Source: Gremmenia infestans (Eukaryota; Ascomycota; Leotiomycetes; Helotiales; Hamatocanthoscyphaceae). From it: DNA of 64,000 nucleotides. Below, one piece after another: positions 21,262-33,061 of the stretch (position 1 is its first letter; each line of letters opens with the position of its first letter). The stretch is from assembly GCA_032629725.1 (NCBI GenBank), contig JAFEVB010000036.1, forward strand, positions 1,635,084 to 1,699,083. Direction: 5' to 3'. Under the pieces are notes generated by a model that saw nothing but the letters and a program-made list of their open reading frames with translations, was not told the origin of the DNA and did not search any database. Position numbers and translations under genes: made by a program.

Positions 21262-22243
21262 GCAAGGCGACAAGATAATACCATCTATCGTTATCTGGGC
21301 TTCTAGAGTAGCTTGGCTTGGCTTTGGTTCTTCTCTTCTAGTTCCAAGGTACCACGGCCGATTGTCTCGTCCGAGTGGTGAAAGGGGAAACGAGTATTAT
21401 AAATAAAGGCGTGGTGCGCGGGGGAGAAGAGAGGAGGAGAGAGAGGGGATGTTTAAATTGATAACGGGTATGGTGCAATGTTTAGGCAAAGGCTGTTTGT
21501 TGTTCTGCTGATGATTTGATCCGTAGGTACCTTCGTAGATTTTGACACAGAAAATAGACCGTCAGTCGATGGCGCAATTAAACGGGAGTCGTCGGTACAT
21601 GTACAGTACAGTACGGTACCTTGAAAGATGCAATAGTCTCAGAGAAGCACAACACTGGCAGCTGCGTGTTATATTATACTTGAATTGCATCATGGCGAGT
21701 CAGTTCTCAGGTCACAATGCAGTCAGTCACACAGTGCGCACTTTACTATTAATTATAGCCGTCTACACCTACCATTCCCCCCATGCCCCTTCCCCTCCCT
21801 CCCTCCCTCCCATCTGACTGTCTCGGCCATTCAGAGTTGATCACATACTCCGCGCGCACTGCAGAGTCGCAGCAGCCTCGCACCAGAGACACGTTCTGCC
21901 TTCTACCGAATATTGTGCGTGTACAGTACACGACTATGCCCCTCCCCCCCCCCACTCAGTACTAAATCCCAGGGATAACAAGACAAAAACAAAGTACTTA
22001 GCTTACCTAAGCTAGTACTCGTACTTCGGCGCTTGTTCATATTCCAGCTACTCACATTGTCGGGATCCCCCACACCCTCGACCCTCGACCTCGTGCATGC
22101 GTGCGTGGTTCTCACTCAACAACAGCTGGCCAAGAACAAGAAGCCGCTTGGGATGAAAGAGTGAGTGCGTGAGTGAGAGTGAGTACCTTACCTAGTCCTT
22201 GGTTCTCCCAAAATTCTTGCTCTATTTTCTCGCCAAAGCTGCC

Positions 22244-22313
22244 ATTCCTATCCTATCCTATCCTATCCTATCCTATCCTATCCTATCCTATCCTATCCTA
22301 TCCTATCCTATCC
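22244..22313. repeat. CCTAT pentamer microsatellite, about 13 copies
   Basis: Near-perfect tandem repeat of TATCC over about 70 bp. It is not a telomere-type TTAGGG repeat. The plus-strand frame through it is an artefact of the repeat. Confidence 0.9.
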
Positions 22314-22887
22314 AATCCCCATCCCCATACCTTCCCTTCCTGATGCTCGCCAATCCCAGACGTCTATCATTTCTCACATATCCGCGGCTGCCAACAAACG
22401 CACCAAGCTCCACCCCCACACGCATGCATGAATCCAGGCACAGCACAGCTCTCCAGATACGGTAATCCGAGAACGCCACCATCGTCATCCTTGTCATTCG
22501 CTTTGCAGCGGCATACAGAGGTACAGTATCATGTATCATCAAAGGTTGGGGGTTCTATTGTAGAAGTACCTGAGCCTTAAGTACTGTCTTTAGGCATCGT
22601 GTCTTGATTTTGAGTTCATAGTACCGTACCTGTAGGTACCTCCTACCTACCTACTCGTACCCTCATACTACCAAGGTTAGAGTCAGATACACACGGGATA
22701 GGAACAGGTACGTTGAATTCGACTGCATGATCCGTCACAAGTACAAGTACAAGTATTTGCCCGCAATTTCGCCGGATAATGCGACTCTGCCTTATCGTAA
22801 AACCAACCAACCCAGCTAACCCAATCAATCCATTGCAGAGTCTTATCTCACTCGGCTTTGCTCAGACTGTGGAGAGAAATAGTAAAA

Positions 22888-22914
22888 CTGTACTGTACTG
22901 TACTGTACTGTACG
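22888..22914. repeat. TACTG pentamer array
   Basis: Five tandem TACTG units. Same motif as the arrays near 21,240, 21,600 and 23,645. Confidence 0.8.
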
Positions 22915-23635
22915 TATTCGTAAATTTAGCTTTGGACTCGAATGTATGCAGAAGGCCAGTACCGAGTATTTCGTGCATAGGCTTCTTCCGTTGGACCGGG
23001 GCTTTCTCCCGCCCTTGGATGTGAGGTGGGTGGAGGTCGAGCAGGGCTTGCAAAGCTTGCAGAGCTTGCAGAGCAGCTGTCAAGGTAACAATGTGCCAAA
23101 TATACCAAGGTTCTTCATTGCTGCAAAATTTCAAGTGAAATGCACCGTGATCTGTACTCTTTTTATTTTACACGCCATGATTACCGTAGTCTCATAACAT
23201 AAAAGCTGTATGACACGACATCTCTGTTTCTCAATATATTCGTGCCCTCGAGCCGCTTTCTGGTGTTGTGATTTTCTTTGAACTTTGAGGAAACTGATAT
23301 GGCATGGCATGCGAACGTGGCTTCAAATGTTAGGCAGATGGTGTTGAATTGTCACAGATGAGGATGATAGAGCCATTTCTGACCAGAAAGTTCTGCAGAG
23401 ACACTCTCATTCCACATATGGGCGTCATTCAGGAGTCTGTCTGAGGCTTATGGGGGAGTGAAAGAGAAGTTTATATTCATATATAAGTATCTAATAGAGG
23501 ATGATTATGTAATCTCGAATTTACGCATACATATATTTACGAGTCCTTATGTTGAGAAATATCACAAGCAGGCGCAGGTATATATTTCATATATATTTCT
23601 GTCGCGTAGTTAAAATCAAAGCGATGTTCTTGTTA

Positions 23636-23672
23636 CAGTTACAGTACAGTACAGTACTGTACTGTACTGTAC
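23636..23672. repeat. perfect palindrome of AGTAC/GTACT units 120 bp upstream of the helicase
   Basis: Three or more CAGTA units meet three TACTG units at a centre near 23,658, giving a palindrome of about 30 bp that can form a hairpin. It lies in the promoter of the DEAD-box gene. Confidence 0.85.
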
Positions 23673-23794
23673 CCCTATTTATTTCTTATCGTTATCTATC
23701 TCGCTGAGTAATCATATTCTCCTCCACATGCACTGCGCATGGCAAGCGCCACGCGACAAAGAAGTTTTCACCAGCAACCAGAAAATCCAGCTTG

Positions 23795-25513
23795 ATGTTT
23801 TCCCTTACCACATTCCGACGCAGTACACTCCTGCGAACTCTCATCACCACCACCATGCAAGAAGCCAAGAGACAACCTGCCAGACGGCATCCCTACAAAG
23901 GCAAGAGACCCATCAACACCGCTGCAGCTCCTTCTCGAAATGCTGCACCACCTGCACCTCCACCAAGAGTCGCGACTCCTCCTCTCACCGAGCAAATCCC
24001 CTTGGATACGCCGCGTTTTGCAGATCTTGCAAAGGAGAACCTGATTCATCCCATCATGCTGCAAACGATTACGCAGGATCTGAAGTTCGACCATATGATG
24101 CCCGTCCAAGCAGCAACTCTACACGACCTCCTTGCGAAACGGATAGATGTGCTAGCACAAGCAAAGACGGGAACGGGCAAGACGGTCGCTTTTCTGCTGC
24201 CGGCCATACAGACGCTTCTCAACAAGAACAGAAACAAAGGGTCTGGGGTCTCCCTACTTGTCATCTCACCAACGAGAGAGCTTGCTATGCAAATCGCAAA
24301 GGAGGCAACAGCACTGCTCAAGCGTATGCCGCAGTATCAAATTAGCTTCGCCATTGGTGGAACAAACAAGACTACGGAGGAGAGGAAGATCCTAGCAGGC
24401 TGCGATATCCTGATAGCCACCCCTGGGCGTCTCCTCGACCACTTGAGCGACGAGAGGGTTCGAGGCTGCTTCAGAAACCTCGACACGCTCGTGCTCGATG
24501 AAGCAGACAGGCTTCTAGACATGGGATTCATGAATGATTTGAAGAAGATCGTCGCCTATCTGCCCGACAAGGCTAAGAGTAATAGACAAGGCATGCTCTT
24601 CTCCGCAACCATCGCGCCCCACGTGGAAAAGGTCGCCCATCTTGTTCTTTCAAAGGACTACAAGTTCATCTCCACCATCCCGAAAGGCGATCTCAATACC
24701 CACGAACGCGTGCCTCAGCACTTGATCGTCGTGCCCACCTTCTCCGACGTCGCAGCCGCCCTAGTCGGTTCTCTGCGCTCCGAGATCGCTCTTGAGGGCC
24801 CGGCCACCTTCAAAGCCATCATCTTCGCCCCCACCGCTGCGCTCGCCGATTTCTATGGCGAGGTTCTGTCTGCTATGCCCGGGTTGGGAAATGTCAGTGT
24901 GCTACACTCGCGTGTGAGTCAGGGCAAGAGGACCAGTGTGACGAATGCTTTCCGAGAAGCCAAGCATGGAACCTTGGTAGCTACGGACGTCGTTGCGCGT
25001 GGTATGGACTTCCCCTCAGTTACAAATGTCTTCCAGGTTGGCATTCCTATGGACAAAGAATCATACATTCATCGATTGGGACGTACTGCTCGTGCTGGCC
25101 GCGAGGGCAGAGGAACATTCATCCACGCCGCGGATGAGACATTTTTTTCCAAGTACACCTTGAAAGAAATTGCCTTTGAGAAAACCGAGGCAGATGTGAG
25201 CGCCAATAATGAGGTGAGAGCTATTGCTTCACGTATGGAGAGTCAAGCGAAGACCTATCAAGCTTGGCTAGGATATTATAAGGGACATGCCAAATCCATG
25301 GGCTGGGATACTGCCAGGCTGGTTCATGAGGGCAATAGGTTTGCTCTAGACGGCTTATGTGCACCAGAAGTGCCAGCTATCAACAAGTCGACAGTGGGTA
25401 AGATGGGTTTGAAGGGTGTACCAGGGTTGACTGTTCGACCTGATCCACCGAGAGAGCACAAAGCCAGAGGAGGTGGAGAGGGTAGAGCTGGCGGACGAGG
25501 CAGGGGCCATTAG
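23795..25513 (+). CDS. DEAD-box ATP-dependent RNA helicase, mitochondrial Mss116-like
   Basis: Intronless frame of 572 residues from ATG 23,795. All superfamily-2 motifs are present: PVQAATL (Q motif), AQAKTGTGKT (about 120-129, Walker A), PTRELAMQ, TPGRLLDH, VLDEADRLLDMGF (DEAD at about 235), LFSATIAP, then helicase domain 2 with IIFAPT, LVATDVVARGMDFP and HRLGRTARAGREGRG. A C-terminal extension (SRMESQAKTYQAWLGYYKGH) and a Gly/Arg-rich tail (GGGEGRAGGRGRGH) match the Mss116 branch, which acts in mitochondrial group I/II intron splicing and translation. The N terminus (MFSLTTFRRSTLLRTLITTT) is basic, hydroxylated and free of acidic residues, as expected for a mitochondrial presequence. An upstream in-frame TTG is not needed. 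Confidence 0.93.
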   Translation: MFSLTTFRRSTLLRTLITTTMQEAKRQPARRHPYKGKRPINTAAAPSRNAAPPAPPPRVATPPLTEQIPLDTPRFADLAKENLIHPIMLQTITQDLKFDHMMPVQAATLHDLLAKRIDVLAQAKTGTGKTVAFLLPAIQTLLNKNRNKGSGVSLLVISPTRELAMQIAKEATALLKRMPQYQISFAIGGTNKTTEERKILAGCDILIATPGRLLDHLSDERVRGCFRNLDTLVLDEADRLLDMGFMNDLKKIVAYLPDKAKSNRQGMLFSATIAPHVEKVAHLVLSKDYKFISTIPKGDLNTHERVPQHLIVVPTFSDVAAALVGSLRSEIALEGPATFKAIIFAPTAALADFYGEVLSAMPGLGNVSVLHSRVSQGKRTSVTNAFREAKHGTLVATDVVARGMDFPSVTNVFQVGIPMDKESYIHRLGRTARAGREGRGTFIHAADETFFSKYTLKEIAFEKTEADVSANNEVRAIASRMESQAKTYQAWLGYYKGHAKSMGWDTARLVHEGNRFALDGLCAPEVPAINKSTVGKMGLKGVPGLTVRPDPPREHKARGGGEGRAGGRGRGH

Positions 25514-26169
25514 ACGTGTTACTCTTACTGCGAGACTGTTACAAATAGTTTCTGGATTCTGCGCCTTGGACGAGAGATCCAAGGTGTCTAAAAATGTATA
25601 ATTATTGCTGGGTTTTCGTTATTAGATTTGGTAGATAGAGATACCTTAGCGCCGGCGTCACAGAGGGTGGGATCGGGAATCCTCTGTTAATAGATTTCTT
25701 TCCTAGAGATCAAGAAAGTACCACGGGATTGATGATCTTTTTTGTGATGACTTGATATAAGAAGCGAGGCGTAATTGGTGGTCATGGTCAGCCAGTTGAA
25801 TGCTGCCTCATACAGCTTTCGCGCCATCGGGACATCCTATAAGCGCAATGTTGGGGACTATGGCGCAAAGACTCCTCCTGCTCAAGTGTTTCGATTCGAA
25901 ATGATAAGGAGCCTTATTGATCTGCCTACAGCAGCTCACCACCTGACGCAAAGTGGCTTACAAACTCACAAGGCTTTTAGTGCCGCGAGACGTCTCGGTC
26001 TCGGTCGTCACATGAGAGCAAAGCATTTTCAAAGTAGGTATGTTTGTATATAAACATCGAAACATGAGACATTACATCTATCTATCATCTTGCCATAAGC
26101 CAGGATTACCTATACCGCCTATTACAGTACAACGTCCAACCAAATCCATATAAAAGAACACGTATCTCT
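25514..26169. other. intergenic between convergent helicase and WSC genes
   Basis: About 650 bp between two 3' ends. It contains a frame of about 90 codons at 25,775-26,053 with no recognisable domain, which I regard as chance. Nothing else is seen. Confidence 0.4.
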
Positions 26170-29100
26170 CTATGTGTTCGTAGCATTACCAGCATTATTT
26201 TTCGCCTTCACGCTATCAAACCAGTAGAGGCTCAGCCTATTTTCAGCACCGCAGTACTCCGTTGAGTTGCCAGGGCAAATAAAGCTGCATTGGCTATCCG
26301 AGACGTTCGCACTGGGCGTTGATCCTGAACTGCCTGCTACGTTGAGGGTATTTCCGCACCAACACTCGCGCCCATTTTCTACGCCTGCGTAGGCATGATC
26401 ATAGCATGTCAAGAGACACATCGCGATAGTCATGTCCGTGCCATTGCTGAGGACTTTCGAGGAGAGGAGACGGTCATTGACTGGTTCAGTGGCACAGGAG
26501 TAGTAAGTGAAGTTGGCGTTTCCGTTCGAAACGACAGGCACGGTTAATAAGGGTGTTGCTGAGGTCGCGGAGGAGTTTTTGGTGGAGCTGCTGCTGCTGC
26601 TTAACGTGGAAAGTTGCGGTGAAGAGGATAGGAACGAGCTCGTACTTTTGACGAAAGGACTCGAGCTAGAGGCCGCTGAGCTCGATGCCGTCGAAGGTAA
26701 AATCGAAGAGGATGCGGATTGTGTGCTAGAAAGGCTCAATATTCCAGGACTTGAGGGTGTGCTTACAAGACTCGAGGATGAGTTTGTGCTCGCCTTCAGG
26801 GTAGAGAGTGTCCTGTTCTTGATATACACATTCAGGCGGTTTCCAGCGCCGCAGTAAGCGGTTGTATCCCCAGCACATAACATTGAACAGTCGCTGTCCT
26901 TCGTAGTGACAGCTCCGGAACCAAAGCTGTTTCCGCACCAACACTCACGGCCATACTCAACACCGAAATAAGTGTAGGAAGAACAAGAAGAAGCACAGTA
27001 TGCTACTGTTTGGTTGTCCGAGGGATAAGAGGCTGCCGCGAGAGCACGGACGTTTGTTCCTTCAGTATAGCAGCCAGCATAGTTGTACAAGCCGACTGAG
27101 GGGACGATAGTCGGGCTTGTTGGTTTCGCTGATGTGGCAGTACTAGTGGTGAGAATTGTGCCGGCGGGAGTGGAAACTGTGACACTTGTCTTCAATGTCA
27201 TCGAAGAGCCAAGGGTGGTTAGAACACTGCTTAAAACATTTCCCCTTGAAGTCGTCGAAGAATTAGAGAAACCGGCTGGTGATGTGGTAGAAGCCGCGAG
27301 ACTGTATAATTCAAGCCGGTTGCCTGCGCCACAATACTCGAGATTATTGCCAGGGCACAAGAAGCTACAATCTGCTTGGTTCGCAGCCTTGATACTCCCA
27401 GTGCCAAGTGTATTGCCGCAATAACCTGAGTTCATTGTCAGTGAGTTCATGATAGCGAGGATTGCACGTACATTCCCGTCCGTACTCAGCACCAAACCAT
27501 TTGAACCCGGCACAAAAGGAGGCGCAAGATTCTAAAGTCATAGAATCGTTGGCATATGCAAGACCGGCTAGAGCACGAGCATTCGTAATCTCGGTCCAGC
27601 AACCCTGGAATGCCCAATTGCCAATCGTTTGCTTGATTTGAGGACCACCTGTTGGAGTCGGAGTCCCAGTCCCAGTAGTCGTGCCACTACTGGTTGTGGT
27701 AGTAAGTGTAACATTACCGCGCTGATACATGTTTAGTCTTGAGCCAGCTCCGCAATACTCCGTTCCATTGTCAGCACAGGTCATGCTGCAATCAGTACTT
27801 GCAGTAGAACTAGCACCATTGCTGATAGAGTTGCCACACCAGCACTATTGACGGTCAGCGTTGAACGATCGGAGTATAAACGTCAACTCACCTCTCCCCC
27901 GTATTCCAGTCCAGCATATTTGTAATTGCCAGCAGAACAAGCATTAAGACATATTGCAACTGTCTTTGAAGTTGGAGTTAGCTGCTGTGACAATGCTCTA
28001 CCACTGGTTCCTTCGGTATAGCAGCCAATGCTCGTATAACCTCCAACACCAGGGTTGACAAAGGGTCCGCTTGGTGGGGTGGTCGTGACGTTTCCACTGA
28101 AGCCTCTGGCATCAGCAAACAATGAGATGTAGCTTCCGCCTGCTCCGCTTCCAATGCCGTTACCGCCGCAGATCTGGTTGATATCGCCGGCGCAAGGGTA
28201 GTTACAGTTGCCTTCATCAACAGCCTGGATGGGTATTGTTGGCCCTCCCCAACATTCGCGGTTGTATTGAGTACCGCAGAAAGTATATCCAGCGGCAGAA
28301 CAAGCTGCAATGCACATAGGACTGGTGTTGTTTACATTTGCATAGAGTTGAGTCTTGAGTTGTCGACCGGGGTTGTTCTCCTTGAAGCACCCCGTGTAGC
28401 GATAATATCCCAGACCGTTAGGCTGGAGAGGAGGAGCTTGTTCCGAAACGCCGAGGCAGTCAAATTGAATGAATTGCTTTCTAAAATTTGGATCATCGAC
28501 ATTCATTGTCCATTGTGCACTTCCCGAGTACGGGTTCTCGTTCCACTGCTCTTTGGGTACTGAGCAGTAGAGAGTTGCAGTTGCATTCTCTCCGGGTGCT
28601 AGAGTGGTGCCTTCAGCGAGATCGATAGCATTGTTGGCTCCGATTATCCCTACAACCCCGAAAGGAGGTTTCGAAACCGTGATAGAGAGTCGAGCGCTGT
28701 CAGTAGTAGCGTTGTTTGTCAATCGCATTTTCAAGGAACGGGTAGTATTCTCCGTCACATTCCCGAAGGTGAAATTTGTACCCGACTTATACTGTACCCA
28801 ACCAGCGCCGTCGGTAGTTTGGAACTCGAGAAGTGCAACCGGGGCACTTCCAGAAGTTCCAACCACATCAAAGGTCTTGTTACCACCGTTCGACTGCACA
28901 ACTAGATAAGCAGCAAAGTTTCCGCTTGCAGAGGTATCAAAATTGACAGTAACAATGACTTCAGAATTCCCAGCAATAGTAGATGGAAGGCCAATGAAGG
29001 TAAATGGCCCAGCCCTCGGCCCTGACAAAGTGGTGTTGGCAGGAATATAAGGGCCGGTCTCGCTCTGGGTGGAGTAGAGAATGCTTCTGATTGACAAGTT

Positions 29101-31513
29101 ACCATTTCCTAGATTGGTGAAGATCACAGACTGATTGACACCTCCGGCTTGAGCCCCAGTAACAACGCCTTGAAAAGCTAAAGTCACAGGGCTGACAGAG
29201 AGAAGAGGGTTCACACTTTGACCAGTACCACGCAGGCCGATGGGAGTAGTAGTACTATAGCCAGCCACTTTATTGGTAGTGCCAACGAGAATATCAGATG
29301 ACAGTGGGCCAACAGCTTGCGGATCGAATGTTGCTTGGAAGCTAAAAGAGCTTTTAGCTGCTACCTGAAGTGGTAAACCTGGGACCCCGTTTATGACGAA
29401 GTTTTGATCCCCACTTAGGCTAACGTTCGTGACCGTAACGTCAATATTTGCCAGGCAAGTAACAGTCTTAACCGCAGTCGCTTTCTTCAGGTCTGATACT
29501 CCAAAATCATAAGGCAAAGAGCAATTGATCGGGAGATTGACGGGCGATCCAAATGCATAAAGAGCGCCTGCCGCAGTTCCCATATAAGCTCGGCCATCCC
29601 CAAAAACTGGTCGGGTGAACTTGAGTGGATTCGGAAAGTTGAAGGAGTTGATTAGGGTCATGAGGCCATTCACCGGTACTGCATTATAGATTCGGAGGGT
29701 AGATCCTTGGACATCACTGGTCCATACAAGACCTGTTCCTGTTTGCCCATTCAGAGAAGTGACAGTCCCGTGACCCACGCCTAGAATGTACGCGTTTTTG
29801 GTAGGATTGTCAGCAACTTTAGTGAAAGAAGGAACTCCCGCATCGCAGGAGAACTTGAAGACATGACTAGGGTATTGAATGACTAATCGCCTGGTTAGTA
29901 CTAATATCGGTTCAGGTCTCGGAGGTTGTCTCTAAAGTCTCGAGACGGAGAGGTATCTCTACAAGCCCTGCCAGCATTTCAAAGAAAATGAAGGTGTGAT
30001 ATAAATATAGGAGGAAAAGAGTAAGGAAAACCTTCCGCGCTGCTTACCATTAATATAGATATATCCTCCCTCGAGAGGGAAGACGCCAGCTCCAGCATAA
30101 ACCGAGTTCTCGTTCTGGTATACTTGAATAACATCATCCAGCTTGTTTGGACCATTCTGGTATCCTCCCAAATTGTCCAAGTTGAGCCAATAAGTTTTGC
30201 CACTTTTTCCTGTGACAACACCCATGCGCTTCACATCGCCGCAGGAGAATTCGCTTGGAAGCAATTCCAGAGGGGTCGTGCCAAGATCTCGATCAGCACC
30301 ATCTAGTTGTGTCTTCTCCCATGGCATGAAAAAATCCACAATAGTTAAACTACCGTCTTCGTTGATTGTCATATGAACAGCAGCTTCTTCAAGTGAGGTT
30401 GGCGGGTTTCGACCATTGACAGGAATCGTGCTGAGTTGAGAAGCGTACCCGTTTCCTGAGGCGAAGAACATCGATCCGGCGTCATCCGAGGCCAAACCTC
30501 CACCCGACATCCATACACCACCTCCGGGGGTTGTATTTGGAACACCAGCACCTTCAGTTGCATATCTTTCAACCGTAGCCCCGGTTGTCTTATCCCAACC
30601 CATGATCCACCCAGTAAAATTGTATTGGACGCAGTGTGACGCAAACCCAGCGTAAATAAACTGTCCGGTATGGAGTATGGCAGGTCGCTGGTGATGAATA
30701 CCTCCATTGAAACTTCGAACGGGATTGTTTCTTGCCACGGTACCCTCGAGGTTCACCGGGAAGTTCGGCCGCTCGCTGAGGTCTCTGACATCAATAGCGT
30801 GAACATAGTATCTTCCATTGGGCTTGCCTTGGGCGGCAGTCCCGCCATCCTGGTCTGCATATGTCTTCGTTGTCAAGTACCATGTATCGGTATCCGGGTC
30901 AATGACGCCGGTTGCAGTGGAACCAATGCCTACCGAGGAATTAGAACTATGTTTTATTTCAATATCAAGAGCCAGAGCCAGAGCCAGACCTAGGAGATGA
31001 AACAAAGAAAGGAGTTGCTTACAAGGGGTGATGTCAACACACCCATTTAAGTCGGCAGCTAAAAATGGAATGTGTAGGTTTCGTTGTGCAGCAATAGCAC
31101 CGGTCTTCGCGTTGACTTTGTAGATGTTGTTCTGCGTCGTTGCCAGATAGACATACTGGATACCATCTGCAGACGGGGTATACACTAGAGGCTGAGCAAA
31201 GAGTTGCTCTTTGGCACCGTTATATATGCCCGGCAACTGAGTCACGAAGAGCTGGCCAAATTGTGAGGAGCCAACAATTGAAGGATCCATATTATGATTA
31301 CTAGAAGGATTAGCAATGAGATTGTAATATAACGAGGTACACTCACGATTGATATCCAGTCCTCGAATTATCACCTCCCCAAGTGATGGTATCCGTCGAA
31401 GCGAGAGAGTGGACCTGGTTGACGAGTGAGAGAATGGAAGTAATAACGAAGGTAGTAGAGAAGCTGGAAGACAGCTTCATCTTCGCCATTGAGGAAGTCA
31501 TCGTTGAAAGCAT
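26170..31513 (-). CDS. large secreted protein: quinoprotein-like N terminus plus five WSC domains
   Basis: Six exons on the minus strand, 31513-31347, 31300-31023, 30929-30048, 29882-27892, 27844-27472 and 27425-26170, sum to 4,947 bases and 1,648 residues. The start gives a signal peptide ending near VHSLA. Residues of about 40-600 contain repeated strands such as LATTQNNIYKVNAKTGAIAA and GKSGKTYWLNLDNLGG, typical of PQQ-type beta-propellers. About 600-900 look like beta-sandwich modules (FVINGVPGLPLQVAAKSSFS). Then come five WSC domains beginning near 932, 1054, 1181, 1340 and 1533, each with the GC(Y/F/W)(T/K)E start, GREC or similar and CPG/CAG..YCGAGNRL core. Ser/Thr-rich linkers join the last two. 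The protein ends in a hydrophilic tail with no membrane segment, so it is a secreted carbohydrate-binding protein rather than a Wsc1-type sensor. It is possibly a cell-wall or plant-polymer binding oxidase, but activity is not demonstrated. Confidence 0.87.
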
Positions 31514-33061
31514 AGAGAAGGTGGAGTGAGCCAGGAACGGCTCAGCAAAACGACAGTGTCCCAAGAATCTTTCTTTCTTGTTTGTCAGAGGTGCTTCATG
31601 GCTATATGTTATTATAGCAATTGAATCTCTCGCGGTCTCCACCAACTCCGAGTGCTCGTGCAGTACAGGTGAATTTCACTACTGCGCCATCAGAGAAGAC
31701 TGGAGGGCAAAGTTGAACACATCCATCGAAAGACTACAGTAAGGTAGTGAAGGGACAGCAGCAGTTTTGATACGAGGTTGTCGGTGCAAGGATATGGGAA
31801 TGTGCATGGCAATCTAGAAGAAAGGGAAATATACAGTTAGGCCGGGCAGGGGCAAGGAGGGGCAAATGCAGGGGGGGTACTCGTAGGGGCAGGGCAGCAG
31901 GAGTTGTCGTAATCGCATCCATCGCTTTGGGGCCATGGAGGTAAGTAGAGTAGAGTAGGTACTCGAGTACACAGTACAGGCCTGGTATGGAAATAACCCA
32001 GAGACAATTCCCCGCGAGATAAAAGAGGAAGGTAAACACAATCATATATATGGACATGGGTAGCTGCAGCTCGCATCTCCTCAATCTTCCTGCCGTACAC
32101 CGTACTGTATTATAACATGTTAATCAGACCAGGATCGCACAGCTGGGTCCTTGGTTCACTTACTCCGTACCATTTTAGCATAATTACTAAAAGGTAGCTC
32201 TTGCCCAAATAGCCTACACAATGATATGGAGAAGTAGTAGTTCGGTAGCACCCGCAGCAGCCCAGCCTACCTGCACATGGACCTTCTATATTGGGACACA
32301 CACTTTGATATAGCATCTAACTTATTACTCGACCCTAGCCCCGGCCCGAGGTCTGAAGAATGAAATTGTTTATTGGTGACCATGAAACAGACTTTATCAC
32401 ATACCTAAGGTATACTGCATATTACACAACAGATGAGGTTGGACTTCAGCTGCGACCCCGCATAACCTTATCTCATTCTCAACACCATGACATAACGCCT
32501 CTGTCTGGGAATCTGAGCATATAGTAGCCTCATGCTCAACTAAACCGGCTGACTGCCGACCGCCACCAATTGAGTTCAGCGCCGGCTATACCATATGAAG
32601 CCAACGTAGTCAACTGTGGCTTGATTAAATTTAGGATCAATTACTATCGACGGCCAGGAGCCTCACTATCTCTGAGTTCGGCTGCCTTCGGTCGAGTCAG
32701 ATACATTCATTCTTCATACCGTACCAAGGTACCTCCTAAGCTCAGATCAACCAAAACCCCTCGTTCGGGCACTAAGGGGATGGATGGTCGTTCATTCGGG
32801 TGGATTGGGAAAGGTAAATGATCTCTCCAGTCTCGTGAGAGCAAAACATATGTCTAGAAGCACAGGATGGTGCGACCTTAGTGGATGTAAAACGAGCTCC
32901 TTACATTTAAGTCCAGGCCATGCTATTTATGCATTGCATCTCCCAGTCTCAATTGAGCCACCCTAATCCTAAAGAACACCTGAGCGTGATCCCTTCCTAA
33001 AACACTGCACCTAAAAACAGTAGCATACATTGACAGCCTTGTCAAACATCGTGAATCATCC
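31514..33061. other. intergenic region upstream of the WSC gene
   Basis: About 1.5 kb, promoter side of the WSC gene and 3' side of the flippase gene. It contains C-rich/G-rich runs (about 31,840-31,900) and GTAC-rich palindromic bits (31,950-31,980 and 32,097-32,107). No frame has a domain or credible exon structure. Confidence 0.4.

Larger units (their letters stand above)
20678..23794. other. 3.1-kb intergenic region rich in simple repeats
   Basis: It separates the divergent Ecl1-family and helicase genes. It contains GATGC and GAGGC pentamer runs (20,934-20,972), several GTACTGTAC-type arrays, a CCTAT pentamer array (22,244-22,313), purine/pyrimidine tracts (for example 21,418-21,448 and 21,783-21,812), CTACC runs (22,640-22,655) and a triplicated GCTTGCAGA-like 9-mer (23,045-23,075). 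The upstream exon of the Ecl1-family gene should lie in its left part. No other coding sequence is supported; the several 60-150 codon frames here are low complexity. Confidence 0.5.

Noticed and set aside
22244..22313. CCTAT array as possible telomeric or subtelomeric repeat
   Set aside because: The unit is a pentamer unlike TTAGGG, the array is short and flanked by unique sequence, and conserved housekeeping genes lie nearby.
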